Assembly: GCF_039521365.1 (NCBI RefSeq)
Contig: NZ_BAAACF010000001.1
Location: 1,984,001 to 2,048,000 of the forward strand
Direction of reading: 5' to 3'
DNA length: 64,000 bases
Source of the DNA: Clostridium_AW malenominatum
Lineage (GTDB): Bacteria > Bacillota > Clostridia > Clostridiales > Clostridiaceae
A model generated the notes under the pieces. The model had not been told where the DNA came from. It made no database searches and saw nothing but the letters and a program-made list of their open reading frames with translations. The translations under genes and the position numbers were made by a program. Position 1 is the first letter of the stretch. Every line of letters begins with the position of its first letter. Of this stretch, positions 18,503 to 27,351 are shown piece after piece.

Positions 18503-19417
18503 ATGGATTTGGAAACCCTTCAAACCTTTTTACTCATATCAAAGAACAACAGTTTTACTAAAACAGCAGAAGAGATGTTCTGTACACAAGCTGCAGTTTC
18601 CATGAGGATTCAACGCTTAGAAAAGTATCTTGACTGTAGTTTATTCAGTCGCAAATCAAAAAAAGCTGAGTTAACTAAAGACGGTCATCTCTTTTTACCT
18701 TATGCCCAGCAAATATCCAATACCTTTATTAATGCAAAAGAACATTTACTGCAAGCAAAATTAATGGAGCAGTCTGAAATATTTATTACATCATCTAGTA
18801 CGCCTGGAACATATATATTACCAAACATAATGTTCTTATTCCGACAAAAATATCCTTTTATTACTGTAGTTAATAATGTACAATATACCAAAAATGTAAT
18901 TAATAGTGTATTAAATAAAAATTGTTCCCTTGGAATAATTTCACAACCTTACTTTTCTGACACTCAGGATATATTATGTGAGCCTATGTTAGAAGATCCA
19001 CTTGTCATAGTTGTAAATAACGAACATCCATGGGCCAGAAAAAAAAGAATATTTATCAACGAAATAAAAAATGAAATTTTTCTAATATCCAATCCAAATA
19101 CTTCATTAATATCCTACTTGGAGAAAGTGGGTAATTTTAAGTTTGTTTCAAAGAATATATGTGTAGTTGGAAGTGTTGAAGCAATAAAACAAAGTATATA
19201 TGATAATTTAGGAGTATCAGTAATATCTGAAAGCGCAGTAAAACAAGAGCTTAGACTGGGTCTCTTAAGTAAAGTTGAAATAATTGATGATATTAAACTA
19301 ATGCGTCATGTTTACTATATAAAACGTAAAAATGAACAGCTTTCGCTTTCTACGGAACTTTTTCTAAAATTTGCAAAAGAGCTTATAATTTCGAAAAATA
19401 AAGAGCTTGTAAAATAG
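18503..19417 (+). CDS. LysR-family transcriptional regulator
   Basis: The 304-residue product has an N-terminal winged helix-turn-helix (DLETLQTFLLISKNNSFTKT, then MRIQRLEKYLDCSLFSRKSK) and a periplasmic-binding-like effector domain typical of the CysB/CysL branch of LysR proteins. The ATG at 18503 follows AAGGAGGCGG; an upstream ATG at 18440 has no such site. It diverges from the DASS symporter operon and probably regulates it in response to the transported anion. A terminator follows at 19498-19537. Confidence 0.9.
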   Translation: MDLETLQTFLLISKNNSFTKTAEEMFCTQAAVSMRIQRLEKYLDCSLFSRKSKKAELTKDGHLFLPYAQQISNTFINAKEHLLQAKLMEQSEIFITSSSTPGTYILPNIMFLFRQKYPFITVVNNVQYTKNVINSVLNKNCSLGIISQPYFSDTQDILCEPMLEDPLVIVVNNEHPWARKKRIFINEIKNEIFLISNPNTSLISYLEKVGNFKFVSKNICVVGSVEAIKQSIYDNLGVSVISESAVKQELRLGLLSKVEIIDDIKLMRHVYYIKRKNEQLSLSTELFLKFAKELIISKNKELVK

Positions 19418-19497
19418 TAATTTAACTCATAATTGTAATCGATAGAATGTTTCAATATAATTCTCAGGGATCATCATAGATTTTTATAACTACAAAA

Positions 19498-19537
19498 AAG
19501 CGGTAGACGTTCTCTTTATAGATTGTCTACCGCTTAT
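19498..19537. terminator. Bidirectional terminator between LysR and antiporter genes
   Basis: AAGCGGTAGAC ... GTCTACCGCTT forms an 11-bp perfect stem with A-rich and T-rich flanks, placed between convergent genes. Confidence 0.88.
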
Positions 19538-19562
19538 ATTTTATATTGGATTTTTTCAAATA

Positions 19563-20795
19563 CTATGCACAGGTAATTTTTTTATTGAATTCCCCTGCCC
19601 ATTCAAAGGCTTTTTTAGAAACAATAACAGCAATGATCTCATTAATTACGGCTGCTGCTGCAATGGTACCTTGTATAATTTTAGCGCATTCAGGTGCAGG
19701 ACCGGTTAAGACTGAAACCGCTATGCCTGTAAACACTAGAGAAACTCCTGAATGAGGCAGCAATGTAAAGCCTAAATACTTTTTTACTGTTTCTGGGCAT
19801 TTGGTAATACTTGCCCCAAAGTATGCACCGCTGTATTTTCCTATAGCTCTTGCAAGAATATATATTGCTGTAAAAAGTCCTGCTCCCAAAATTAAATGAT
19901 AATCAAGAGGAGTACCAAGATTTAAAATTACAACAATCATTGCAATCCCTAAAATTGGGTTAAAAGAGCACATAATTTGGTTTAAGCGTTCTTCTGAAAT
20001 CATGTTAGCAAAGGTAGCAGAAAATGACATACCTATTAGCATAAAATTAAGCACAGGCTTTGGCATTACAAAGTTATTAAATATAAATCCTACGCCTGAT
20101 GCTATGAGCAATGTAGCAATCAACAATAAAACTGTATTAGCTGAGGAGCGCTCTTTTTTAAGTACAAACCCTGCAAAAAATCCAGTTACAATTCCTATAA
20201 TAATAGGTAATAGAACAACAAATAATATCATATAAGCAGGTACCTGCTGCTCTGAAATATTTGCAGAAATAATGGAAATTGATGTAAAAAACACAACTAC
20301 TGCAACCATATCGTCAAGTGCCGCCATAGGAATTAAGGTCTTGGTTACAGGGCCGTCTGTTCTAAACTCACGAACAATAGAAAGTGCTGGTGCAGGTGCA
20401 GTGGCAAGAGCAATACCGCCAAATATAACTGCAAGATAAAGAGGCACCCCTGTAAAATAAAATACTATTCCAAACACTAAACTAACAACAAAAAATGTTC
20501 CTAATGATTGTGTCAAAGTGGTAATAATAATTTGCTTACCACTCTTTTTGATTTGTTTCCAAACAAGCTCTGTGCCTATTAAAAGACCTACAGCACACTC
20601 TAAAATATTAACAATGGTCTTATACCACTGGGCGTTTAAAACACCATCGTTGACAAGTCCCAAAGCATGGGGACCCAATATCATACCAGTAAGTAACCAT
20701 CCCAAAATTTCAGGTAGTTTTATTTTTGAAACTAATTTACCAACAAAAAATGCAATAACAATAGCGCTTAAAAGTCTTAACATTAAAAGTATCAT
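19563..20795 (-). CDS. Cation/proton antiporter, Kef/NhaS-like (CPA2)
   Basis: The 410-residue product has about 12 membrane helices with the CPA2 layout: an N-terminal helix with KIKLPEILGWLLTGMILGP, a central IALATAPAPALSIVREF motif in place of the usual ND-type helix, and ALDDMVAVVVFF. It lacks the cytoplasmic TrkA-N domain of KefB/C, so it is a short antiporter, probably moving sodium or potassium against protons. It starts two bases after the TetR gene's stop, so the regulator likely controls its own operon including this transporter, perhaps in response to a compound or ion stress. Confidence 0.85.
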   Translation of the reverse strand: MILLMLRLLSAIVIAFFVGKLVSKIKLPEILGWLLTGMILGPHALGLVNDGVLNAQWYKTIVNILECAVGLLIGTELVWKQIKKSGKQIIITTLTQSLGTFFVVSLVFGIVFYFTGVPLYLAVIFGGIALATAPAPALSIVREFRTDGPVTKTLIPMAALDDMVAVVVFFTSISIISANISEQQVPAYMILFVVLLPIIIGIVTGFFAGFVLKKERSSANTVLLLIATLLIASGVGFIFNNFVMPKPVLNFMLIGMSFSATFANMISEERLNQIMCSFNPILGIAMIVVILNLGTPLDYHLILGAGLFTAIYILARAIGKYSGAYFGASITKCPETVKKYLGFTLLPHSGVSLVFTGIAVSVLTGPAPECAKIIQGTIAAAAVINEIIAVIVSKKAFEWAGEFNKKITCA

Positions 20796-20797
20796 TT

Positions 20798-21421
20798 TTA
20801 TTTGTCCTCCTTCACAATGCCATATAGCATAATATCTAGTATTTTTGACATCTTCATTTCATGAGCTTCAATTAAGGAATTGAAGTCGGAAAACTCATAG
20901 GCCTTGCTTTGAAAATATCCATTAAACATTTCTTGAAAAATTATAAAATATTCTATTGCTTCATCTTCGCTGACTTCATCTCTTAGAACAATATTGCTGA
21001 GTGCATTTTTATAACGCTGTACATTTAACATATCAAGTTCTGTACGTAATTTCTTAATTTCATCTTTCAGATGAACAGGGGGTTGCAAAACCGTTCCAAA
21101 AAAGATATTGGAAAACAGCGGATTATTTGAAAAAAATTGATTACGTAAATCGAGATAGGTTTTTATGTCCTTTTGAAAGTCTGAATAATGGCGTTCCTCA
21201 TTATTTAAAAAATCTATAAACTCATCTATACAAGTTTTTACGCAGCATAAATAAAGCTCATCTTTGTTTTTGAAATAATGATAAATCAAGCCTTTTGAAA
21301 TATTATTATCATTACAAATATTGTTTAGAGAAGCATTTTCATAGATTTTTGTTCCAAATTCTGCAATAGCAGCTTTTAAGATTTTATCTTTACTTGCTTC
21401 ATTTCTTTCTCTTTGCTTCAT
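20798..21421 (-). CDS. TetR-family regulator of the antiporter operon
   Basis: The 207-residue product has the TetR N-terminal helix-turn-helix (ASKDKILKAAIAEFG, then NICNDNNISKGLIYHYFKNK) and a helical ligand domain. The ATG at 21421 is favoured over an upstream ATG inside the operator region. Two palindromes flank the promoter just upstream (21445-21460 and 21485-21499), so it very likely represses its own transcription and that of the antiporter gene that follows. Ligand unknown. Confidence 0.88.
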   Translation of the reverse strand: MKQRERNEASKDKILKAAIAEFGTKIYENASLNNICNDNNISKGLIYHYFKNKDELYLCCVKTCIDEFIDFLNNEERHYSDFQKDIKTYLDLRNQFFSNNPLFSNIFFGTVLQPPVHLKDEIKKLRTELDMLNVQRYKNALSNIVLRDEVSEDEAIEYFIIFQEMFNGYFQSKAYEFSDFNSLIEAHEMKMSKILDIMLYGIVKEDK

Positions 21422-21444
21422 AATCCAAATCACTTCCAAATTAA

Positions 21445-21499
21445 TATTGACCACATGGTCTATTATTAATAATATCAAAAACAAACCACGTGGTCAATA
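21445..21499 (-). promoter_or_regulatory. Sigma-A promoter with two TetR operator palindromes
   Basis: Read on the minus strand, TTGACC, 17 bases, then TATTAT give a near-consensus -35/-10 pair. TATTGACCACGTGGT overlaps the -35 box and the same 15-mer, inverted with one mismatch (CATGG for CGTGG), lies just past the -10 box at the expected transcription start. Each copy has its own ACCACRTGGT palindromic core. This is the layout of a steric-block repressor site for the adjacent TetR protein. Confidence 0.85.
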
Positions 21500-21536
21500 T
21501 TTAAAATATAGATTTTTTCACTTATTTTTTATAATA

Positions 21537-21571
21537 AGAAAGAGGCTCCTTTTTTAAGGTAGCCTCTCTTT
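21537..21571 (-). terminator. Terminator, 'AGAGGCT' type, copy 1
   Basis: AAAGAGGCTCC ... GGTAGCCTCTTT forms a stem with T-rich flanks. Similar hairpins occur at 23484-23522 and 27425-27462, each next to a similar LEEL/YF 3'-tail sequence. Confidence 0.75.
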
Positions 21572-21581
21572 GCATTTCTAT

Positions 21582-21784
21582 TTATTTAAAATACTCTTCT
21601 AGCTCATCTTAGGTCTTTTAAAAATCTACTTTTCTTCAGTAGTTAAACCTGAAGTGTTTTCTCCCCAATTTGAAGATTCGGGAACAACATTAATAAGCTC
21701 CCACCCATCTTCTCCTAATTCTGGTAGCATTGATTCGACATCTTTATCCCATTTAAAGTTTGAAAACAAACCTGCCCTTCTCAT
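21582..21784 (-). pseudogene. Fragment of a DUF4177-like gene
   Basis: An ATG at 21784 opens a 52-residue frame with LPELGEDGWELINVVPES, the hallmark of small DUF4177 proteins, but the N-terminal strand of that family is missing. After a TAG at 21626 the same frame continues IFKRPKMS, matching the family's usual W-x-FKRP ending, so the TAG appears to replace a Trp codon. A one-base shift then restores DELEEYFK and a stop. Truncation, nonsense change and frameshift together mark it as decayed. A box shared with two other loci lies just upstream. Confidence 0.6.
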
Positions 21785-21794
21785 ACAAGTAATA

Positions 21795-21827
21795 ATATTC
21801 TACTGTATTATAAAATCCCCTCTTATT
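21795..21827 (-). repeat. Shared promoter-like box, copy 1 of 3
   Basis: On the plus strand it reads ATATTCTACTGTATTATAAA then ATCCCCTCTTATT. Near-identical boxes are at 23402-23435 and 27352-27384, each upstream of a minus-strand gene or remnant. TAGAAT on the minus strand could be a -10 element. Confidence 0.5.
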
Positions 21828-21850
21828 GTTATTGCTTATAGCAGATACCG

Positions 21851-22327
21851 TTATTCATTTGAAATAATATGTTCGATGCCAGTAATGCTTCTTAATAATT
21901 TAGTTTTAAAGAACTCTGGAAATAAGTGATATTTATTTAAATCCTCAATAGGCAACCAGTGTAAATGTTCTTTTGAACCTTGTTCTCCAAAGCTGTTACA
22001 CTTAAAATTTATATTGGGGTTCGCTTTCATTATATAGAAAAAAGCAATTTCATGATAATTCTCCCTTGTTATTTCTTCACAAAAAAAGTGTTCCTGAATA
22101 AATGCTAATCTATCAATTTCAAATTTTGCACCTGTCTCCTCAAATGTCTCACGAATAACAGCTTCTTCGGATGTTTCATTTAATTTTACTCTTCCACCAA
22201 CTGAATAATAATAAGGTGCACTATCATTTTTAACCATAAGTATTTTTTTGTCTCTTATTATAATTGCCCCAACCCTATAATTGAATATTCCTTCACTAGT
22301 TTTAAATGTCAAATCTTGCTCTTTCAT
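21851..22327 (-). CDS. Nudix hydrolase
   Basis: The 158-residue product has a full Nudix box, starting GGRVKLNETSEEA and ending RETFEETGA, which binds the divalent metal and cleaves nucleoside diphosphates linked to another moiety. The strand VGAIIIRDKKILMVKND precedes it. The substrate is unknown (nucleotide pool or sugar nucleotide). The ATG at 22327 has GGGAG upstream; longer in-frame versions lack a site. It follows the small membrane protein gene by about 20 bases and may be co-transcribed with it. Confidence 0.87.
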   Translation of the reverse strand: MKEQDLTFKTSEGIFNYRVGAIIIRDKKILMVKNDSAPYYYSVGGRVKLNETSEEAVIRETFEETGAKFEIDRLAFIQEHFFCEEITRENYHEIAFFYIMKANPNINFKCNSFGEQGSKEHLHWLPIEDLNKYHLFPEFFKTKLLRSITGIEHIISNE

Positions 22328-22349
22328 GCTAATCTCCCGTTCTAGATAT

Positions 22350-22733
22350 CTAGTGCACTTCCTTTTCATGTCTTTGCTTGGAAATAAAACCCCAAATGAC
22401 GGCAATCAGAATTGATAAAATGAAAACAGTACCCCATATTATCCAAGCATTGTTTGTTCTTCCTCCACCTGGGTCTACAGCATCAGTATTAAATATCATA
22501 GCAAGAGTAAATCCACCCATATATCCTACAACAGTGGCTACTGGAATTATTCGATTTCCAAACATGATAGCGATAACTATTATAGCAATACTTAATATAG
22601 CCAACAGCTTTGGCCACTGCTTCATACCATGCATTTCAAAAAAAGAAAATCTGCTTAGCCAATATGAGATACCAAGTAATCCAATCATACTAATTCCCCA
22701 CAGAATTTTGTTTTTTATATCCATTGGTTTCAA
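22350..22733 (-). CDS. Small four-helix membrane protein (TTG start)
   Basis: The 127-residue product has four predicted membrane helices and a loop rich in glycine (VDPGGGRTNN) between helices 3 and 4. I do not recognise it. AGGAGGTG lies seven bases before a TTG at 22733, a better fit than the ATG nine bases further in. Its last codons (EKEVH) share a 24-base sequence with a remnant near 23561. Confidence 0.65.
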   Translation of the reverse strand: MKPMDIKNKILWGISMIGLLGISYWLSRFSFFEMHGMKQWPKLLAILSIAIIVIAIMFGNRIIPVATVVGYMGGFTLAMIFNTDAVDPGGGRTNNAWIIWGTVFILSILIAVIWGFISKQRHEKEVH

Positions 22734-22815
22734 CTATATCCACCTCCTATTTTATAAACAATCTTTATTTCACGTTTTATTACTATAAAGAACAAGTTTT
22801 ATTAGTTACTTCGCA

Positions 22816-22848
<33 letters not shown>

Positions 22849-22879
22849 AAAGTACCAAATCTAATTTTGCTCATAACCT

Positions 22880-23326
22880 TCAATTTGATAATACAATTAT
22901 TTCTTCAAGAGTGTTTTTCCAATTGGGGTTATTTATTTTTAGATGTTTGCCATTAAATTGATTTGCAATTGAAATCCATTTATTTCCAATACAATGGATA
23001 TTTAACCAAACACCAGCATCATTATCGTTTATAATGATTATATATCTATCTTTGTCATTAAATCTTACCATAGTTGATAAGTTTCTGGTAAAATCAGATT
23101 GTATAATCAATGTTTTTAACATCTCAATTTGATTAGCATTAAGCACATATTCCTGCTCCTTTGTGTCGCCCTGATAACTCTTTCTAATTACTACATTGCT
23201 TGATGTTGTTATATTTGACACGCCAGTAATCTCGTCACCTGAAACATTAAAATATGAGTGAATAATTAAGCAAAATAATATAACTATTATAGTTCCTACA
23301 ATTAACTTAAATAATTTTTTCATCAT
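22880..23326 (-). CDS. Hypothetical membrane-anchored or secreted protein
   Basis: The 148-residue product has one N-terminal hydrophobic helix (LFKLIVGTIIVILFCLIIHS) and an extracytoplasmic domain of about 120 residues with alternating strands (DRYIIIINDNDAGVWLNIH). I do not recognise the domain. GGAGG precedes two consecutive ATG codons. The shared promoter-like box copy 2 lies about 80-110 bases upstream. It is transcribed alone within the accessory-gene stretch. Confidence 0.6.
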   Translation of the reverse strand: MMKKLFKLIVGTIIVILFCLIIHSYFNVSGDEITGVSNITTSSNVVIRKSYQGDTKEQEYVLNANQIEMLKTLIIQSDFTRNLSTMVRFNDKDRYIIIINDNDAGVWLNIHCIGNKWISIANQFNGKHLKINNPNWKNTLEEIIVLSN

Positions 23327-23401
23327 CGTCCTCCTTCACATAATATAAATAATGTTTTTAGATTTCATGATGGGGCTCCTTCTTTCTTCCCTATTATTTA
23401 T

Positions 23402-23435
23402 ATATTCTACTATGTGGAAAAAATCCCCTCTTATT
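23402..23435 (-). repeat. Shared promoter-like box, copy 2 of 3
   Basis: ATATTCTACTATGTGGAAAA then AATCCCCTCTTATT; matches the boxes at 21795 and 27352 at both ends with a divergent middle. It lies upstream of the 148-residue protein gene. Confidence 0.5.
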
Positions 23436-23483
23436 CTTACTACTTAATCTAAACATCTAAAAAACTAATTATCTATCCAACTA

Positions 23484-23522
23484 AAAAAGAGGCTATCCTC
23501 TTTTTTTAAAAGGGCCTCTTTT
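23484..23522 (-). terminator. Terminator, 'AGAGGCT' type, copy 2
   Basis: AAAAGAGGC ... GCCTCTTTT with inner CCT/AGG pairing. It follows the tail remnant at 23534-23605 on the minus strand. Confidence 0.8.
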
Positions 23523-23533
23523 GGTATTACAAT

Positions 23534-23605
23534 TTACTTAAAATACTCTTTCAACTCCTCTAGATATCCAGTGCACTTCCTTATACACAAATTTGATTTG
23601 CTCAT
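23534..23605 (-). pseudogene. 23-codon remnant ending LEELKEYFK
   Basis: A short frame reads MSKSNLCIRKCTGYLEELKE and ends YFK, with no ribosome site. Its ending resembles those at 21582 and 27466, and its middle shares 24 bases (AAGGAAGTGCACT, then GATATCTAGA) with the end of the four-helix membrane protein gene. It is best read as the recombined 3' end of a lost gene. Confidence 0.4.
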
Positions 23606-23626
23606 AATTAATTTAAAAACAATCGT

Positions 23627-24322
23627 TTATACCTTAATCCACCCTTTATCCACCCAATGCTGATTATCAACGGATAATGTTTTTTCTTTTTTGGCAACGC
23701 CCTGATGCATCATTTTAGTGATGGCGAATTTAATCCTTACTTTTATTCCCTTATGTGCTGCACGCGGTTTTTTATATTTTCCGGCAATCTTTTTTGTTTT
23801 TCTGATAATAATATTTTTACGCTTATTGGATAATTCATTCCAAATAACACCCTCAAGCAATCCTATGCTCAACTTTTTAATGTCAGAGACGCCAAGCCAA
23901 GATAGACTTGTTGCAATGTCCTTTTGTGCTCCACCGTTAAATATACCTATAGCATTTGTCAAAATCACAGCTCTTTTGTTAAACATTCTTTCATCAGGTC
24001 TATGTACCATCCAATGCACACACAAATGATCAAGCAAAGTTTTCATCTGCGAAGTAGTTCTTAGTGCATAAACAGGAGAAGCAAATATAAGCAAATCAGC
24101 ATTCAAAATAGCGTTCCAGATAGGCATAACATACTCTGCGTGAGGACAAAACTGCTCACCTTTAAGAAAACAATTTTTACATCCACAACAAAAACAAGGC
24201 AAATCCTTTGGTAAATAAAATTCTGTTATTTCGTTTCCATCACGCAAAATCTCTAAAAAACTTTCTTTTATATTATAGGTACAACCTTTTATTTCGGTTC
24301 CAGTTATCACAGTGATCTTCAT
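23627..24322 (-). CDS. Flavodoxin-fold NAD(P)H-dependent oxidoreductase
   Basis: The 231-residue product starts with a flavodoxin phosphate-binding strand (MKITVITGTEIKGCTYN), contains the cysteine cluster PCFCCGCKNCFLKGEQFC and the flavin-contact motif ADLLIFASPVYALRTTSQMK. It resembles multimeric flavodoxin/iron-sulfur flavoproteins, here with a longer basic C-terminal tail. Electron partner and substrate are unknown. The ATG at 24322 is preceded by AAGGAAG; a TTG three codons earlier is too close to that site. Confidence 0.8.
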   Translation of the reverse strand: MKITVITGTEIKGCTYNIKESFLEILRDGNEITEFYLPKDLPCFCCGCKNCFLKGEQFCPHAEYVMPIWNAILNADLLIFASPVYALRTTSQMKTLLDHLCVHWMVHRPDERMFNKRAVILTNAIGIFNGGAQKDIATSLSWLGVSDIKKLSIGLLEGVIWNELSNKRKNIIIRKTKKIAGKYKKPRAAHKGIKVRIKFAITKMMHQGVAKKEKTLSVDNQHWVDKGWIKV

Positions 24323-24419
24323 ATTATTCAACTTCCTTAAAATATAATTTATTTCCTACTATAAAACACTTTTACTTACAAAATTGAAATTTGTTGATTA
24401 CAAATTATTATTATAGCCA

Positions 24420-24893
24420 TTATAAATTCATTAAATAAATCTTATTTTCTTCATCAAATCTAAAATTACAAGAAAGCAGTGTGTTACAAGAAGCTATGTT
24501 TTCTGAATCTGGTTGAACAATAATTCGCTTTGCATTTAAATTTAACTTTACTTTGATAATAAGTTCATTAATAAGTGCTTTCCCAAATCCTTTTTTAAGA
24601 TAATCCACCTCACCAATCATATAATCAATACTGTATGTCCCATCAATTGGTATATTGCCATGCCAAGTTTCTCCGCTATTAAAATACTCATAATATTGAC
24701 AGAATCCTATAGGTTCTCTAACATATTCCACAATATAATGATGTAGCCACATGAAATCACTTTGTCTCTTTTCCACTTCATCAATCCAGTCTAATGGACT
24801 ATGATACCATTTTGAAACATGAGGTAGGTATAACCACTTTTTAAATAAAGATACATCTTCATCCATTAATTGTCTAAGATTTAATTCATTCAT
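24420..24893 (-). CDS. GNAT acetyltransferase, AAC(6')-like
   Basis: The 157-residue product has the GNAT fold: an N-terminal NLRQLMDEDVSLFKKWLYLP, and the acetyl-CoA pyrophosphate loop in DYLKKGFGKALINELI. The combination of WYHSP, EPIGFCQYYEYFNSG and YSIDYMIGEVDYL resembles the RimJ-like aminoglycoside 6'-N-acetyltransferase branch. That branch also contains enzymes with other substrates, so resistance is possible but not shown. It sits alone among accessory genes. Confidence 0.78.
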   Translation of the reverse strand: MNELNLRQLMDEDVSLFKKWLYLPHVSKWYHSPLDWIDEVEKRQSDFMWLHHYIVEYVREPIGFCQYYEYFNSGETWHGNIPIDGTYSIDYMIGEVDYLKKGFGKALINELIIKVKLNLNAKRIIVQPDSENIASCNTLLSCNFRFDEENKIYLMNL

Positions 24894-24986
24894 ATTGTGC
24901 AGTACCCCCCAATTATATTTTAAATTACTAGATAAATCCCTATTTATCTGTATGTCATGTAAATAACTCTACTTCATCTTTTTTTA

Positions 24987-25403
24987 CTAATAGATATTTA
25001 TACTTGAACCTTTTGGTATAAAGTACTTTATAAACTGTATTTCTTCTTTTGATATGCCTTCAATTGAAAATTCTTTACCATAGTGACTAGACGATAAAAT
25101 AATATCATTATTCCTAGTCAAGAAAAATGAAAACCACTTAATATTGCCATCATGTCCTATTGCGTTATAAACCAACTCATTAATAACTTTTTCACTTATA
25201 TTAAATTTAAATATATGCATATTACAATTACTCTCTAAATCTAAATCAGTGCAAAGTTCTTTCAAATCATATATTATCTGCTCTTCATCATTCCAACAAT
25301 CAATTCTGATGCCATCTGCTTCTTCAATATATTCCATTATCAATGGTTTCCAATAATCAATATTTGAAATTAACCCTGTACTAAAATAAATTCCATAACT
25401 CAT
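24987..25403 (-). CDS. Hypothetical cytoplasmic protein
   Basis: The 138-residue product begins MSYGIYFSTGLISNIDYW and has an acidic, soluble composition, with TRNNDIILSSSHYGKEF in its C-terminal part. No signal peptide, membrane helix or motif is recognised; it could be an immunity-type or phage-like small protein, but nothing proves it. The ATG at 25403 follows GGAGATGAG. It begins 12 bases after the alpha/beta hydrolase stop and is probably its operon partner. Confidence 0.55.
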   Translation of the reverse strand: MSYGIYFSTGLISNIDYWKPLIMEYIEEADGIRIDCWNDEEQIIYDLKELCTDLDLESNCNMHIFKFNISEKVINELVYNAIGHDGNIKWFSFFLTRNNDIILSSSHYGKEFSIEGISKEEIQFIKYFIPKGSSINIY

Positions 25404-25415
25404 TCCTCTCATCTC

Positions 25416-26381
25416 CTATAAACTTATGTGAATTCCCCTCAAGAAATTATCAATATATTTAATTGCTTCCTTAGTATTTGACCAATATAGATAGTGAGCT
25501 GCATTGTCTATCATTATCTGTTGGCTTTTATCAGACCACTTTGCTAATTGCACTTGTACTTCTCTCCATAGCCTTCCACTATCTGAGGATAAAATTAAAA
25601 TTGGAATATTGCCTAATAGCTTACCATCCAAAACTTTTTCTGCATTTTCATTAATATATCTGATATTTTTAAAATTTGAATAGCTACCTGTATACTTATA
25701 ATACATTGCTTTGTCAATTTCTCTCATAGACTGAGGTAAATTTTTGTATCGCATACTTTCACCATACATTGGGAGCAAAACATCGCATTCACCCAAAAGT
25801 CGATTCACTCCAGTAACACGAACAGCAGCCAATGTACGATTAATAGCAAAAGATTTTAATTCAGAATCTTTACTATAAAACTCAGGACTTCCTGCATCAA
25901 GAAATATTATTCCTAATACTCTTTCAGAATTTCTTTGAGTATATCTAATTGCTTCTATAGCTCCTAATGAGTGAGCTATCAATATTACTTTATTCTCCTT
26001 AGATACTGTGTTAATAATAATAGATAATTCATCTGTAAGACTGTCAATATCTCGCTTTGCATTTGTTTCAGAGCTCCAGCCAAGACCTGCATGGTCATAA
26101 GATATAGTTTGACCATACTTACTTAATTCATTTTGCAGATAATAATAATCGGTATAAGCACATGGAGTTCCAGCACCTGAAATAAAAACAAAAATGGTAT
26201 TTCCACTCCCTTTAGTATAATAATGAGCATTGTAAGTACCCACGTCAACAAAATTACCAACTGCCCTATATTGATTATTTTCACTGTTTACCATTAACTT
26301 CTGCCAAACAGCTCCAATGATTAATAAAATAACCAGAACAAGTAAAATGATAAATGGTTTTGATTTCAATGTTTTTTTCAT
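25416..26381 (-). CDS. Membrane-anchored alpha/beta hydrolase
   Basis: The 321-residue product has one N-terminal helix (FIILLVLVILLIIGAVW) and an alpha/beta-hydrolase domain outside the membrane. The oxyanion region FVFISGAGTPCAY, the nucleophile elbow AHSLGAIEA and the acid-bearing GIIFLDAGSPEFYS are visible, with a late His in DNAAHYLYWS completing the triad. The substrate is unknown. The ATG at 26381 follows GAGGT at good spacing. Confidence 0.8.
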   Translation of the reverse strand: MKKTLKSKPFIILLVLVILLIIGAVWQKLMVNSENNQYRAVGNFVDVGTYNAHYYTKGSGNTIFVFISGAGTPCAYTDYYYLQNELSKYGQTISYDHAGLGWSSETNAKRDIDSLTDELSIIINTVSKENKVILIAHSLGAIEAIRYTQRNSERVLGIIFLDAGSPEFYSKDSELKSFAINRTLAAVRVTGVNRLLGECDVLLPMYGESMRYKNLPQSMREIDKAMYYKYTGSYSNFKNIRYINENAEKVLDGKLLGNIPILILSSDSGRLWREVQVQLAKWSDKSQQIMIDNAAHYLYWSNTKEAIKYIDNFLRGIHISL

Positions 26382-26459
26382 TTCATACCTCATAAAATGT
26401 ATAAACTTCTTAATATTAACTCCTCGATAAATTGCAAATTTACCATGTTCCTATTATGC

Positions 26460-26897
26460 TCATTTCACATAGGTCATTGGGGTATATCTCATTCCATCCG
26501 TTACTTGTTCAGTATCACTATCAATAAATCCTAAACGATGATATACTTCAACGGCATAAGGCGAAGAATTAACCGTAATCTCATTTGCCGTACTATTTTT
26601 TAAAACCACTTCAAATAGTTTTCTTCCAATACCTTTTCTATGATATTTACCATCTACAAAAAACAGTGCAATATGATTTCCGCTGTTTCTTGTGGCAATA
26701 ACTCCTACAATATTGCTGTCTTCATAAGCTCCGTACATGGTTATACTGTTCAAGTAATCATTATTGTTTATCACGGAATTTTGAAATGTCTCAATCCCCT
26801 CTTTAGAGTAGTCAGGTGCCTCATACTGCATAAAAACATCCCAGACAATATCTAATACCGCGACAATTTCATTTTGTTCTATTCTTCTAACTAACAT
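26460..26897 (-). CDS. GNAT-family N-acetyltransferase
   Basis: The 145-residue product has the GNAT signature YHRKGIGRKLFEVVLK for acetyl-CoA binding, preceded by IVGVIATRNSGNHIALFFVD and followed by VNSSPYAVEVYHRLGF. The substrate is unknown. GGAGGAG lies five bases before the ATG. It is a single-gene unit of the accessory stretch. Confidence 0.85.
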   Translation of the reverse strand: MLVRRIEQNEIVAVLDIVWDVFMQYEAPDYSKEGIETFQNSVINNNDYLNSITMYGAYEDSNIVGVIATRNSGNHIALFFVDGKYHRKGIGRKLFEVVLKNSTANEITVNSSPYAVEVYHRLGFIDSDTEQVTDGMRYTPMTYVK

Positions 26898-26990
26898 AGC
26901 ATCTCCTCCTTACAGGTTATATAAATAATCTACAGTTAATCTACCCCGACAAATTTTTATTTGCAAAATACGAATATTGTGCAACAAACG

Positions 26991-27308
26991 TTATCTTCCA
27001 GATCCCAAATCTCCTTTGTTAGCAAACCTCTTTTCATATTTGTCAAGTACACACTTTAGGCAATTCTCTAAATTAGTTTCCGTTTGATTTGCAATACAAA
27101 TTAGAGAGAATAATACATCTCCAATTTCGCTATCCCATTCTCCAGTTTTCTCAAATCCTTTGTTGCCATAGTTACTTCCTTTTAATACCTCCTTTGATAG
27201 TTCTCCTACCTCAGAAGCCAAATCTATAATTCTAACTTCGACTGGCGAGTTTATATTTTTATCTTCAGTAAACTTTTTTATTAAATCTTGAACCTCAAAT
27301 AAATTCAT
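26991..27308 (-). CDS. MazG-like nucleotide pyrophosphohydrolase
   Basis: The 105-residue product has the MazG/all-alpha NTP-PPase motifs: LASEVGELSKEVLKG (the ExxE pair) and EWDSEIGDVLFSLICIAN (the ExxD pair), which bind magnesium. Such proteins hydrolyse (d)NTPs or modified nucleotides to the monophosphate. The ATG at 27308 is preceded by GTGGAGG at ideal spacing; an upstream frame extension is not supported. The promoter-like box copy 3 sits about 45 bases upstream. Confidence 0.85.
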   Translation of the reverse strand: MNLFEVQDLIKKFTEDKNINSPVEVRIIDLASEVGELSKEVLKGSNYGNKGFEKTGEWDSEIGDVLFSLICIANQTETNLENCLKCVLDKYEKRFANKGDLGSGR

Positions 27309-27351
27309 TTTCATCCTCCACTTTAAGACGTAATATATTACAATCATTTAT

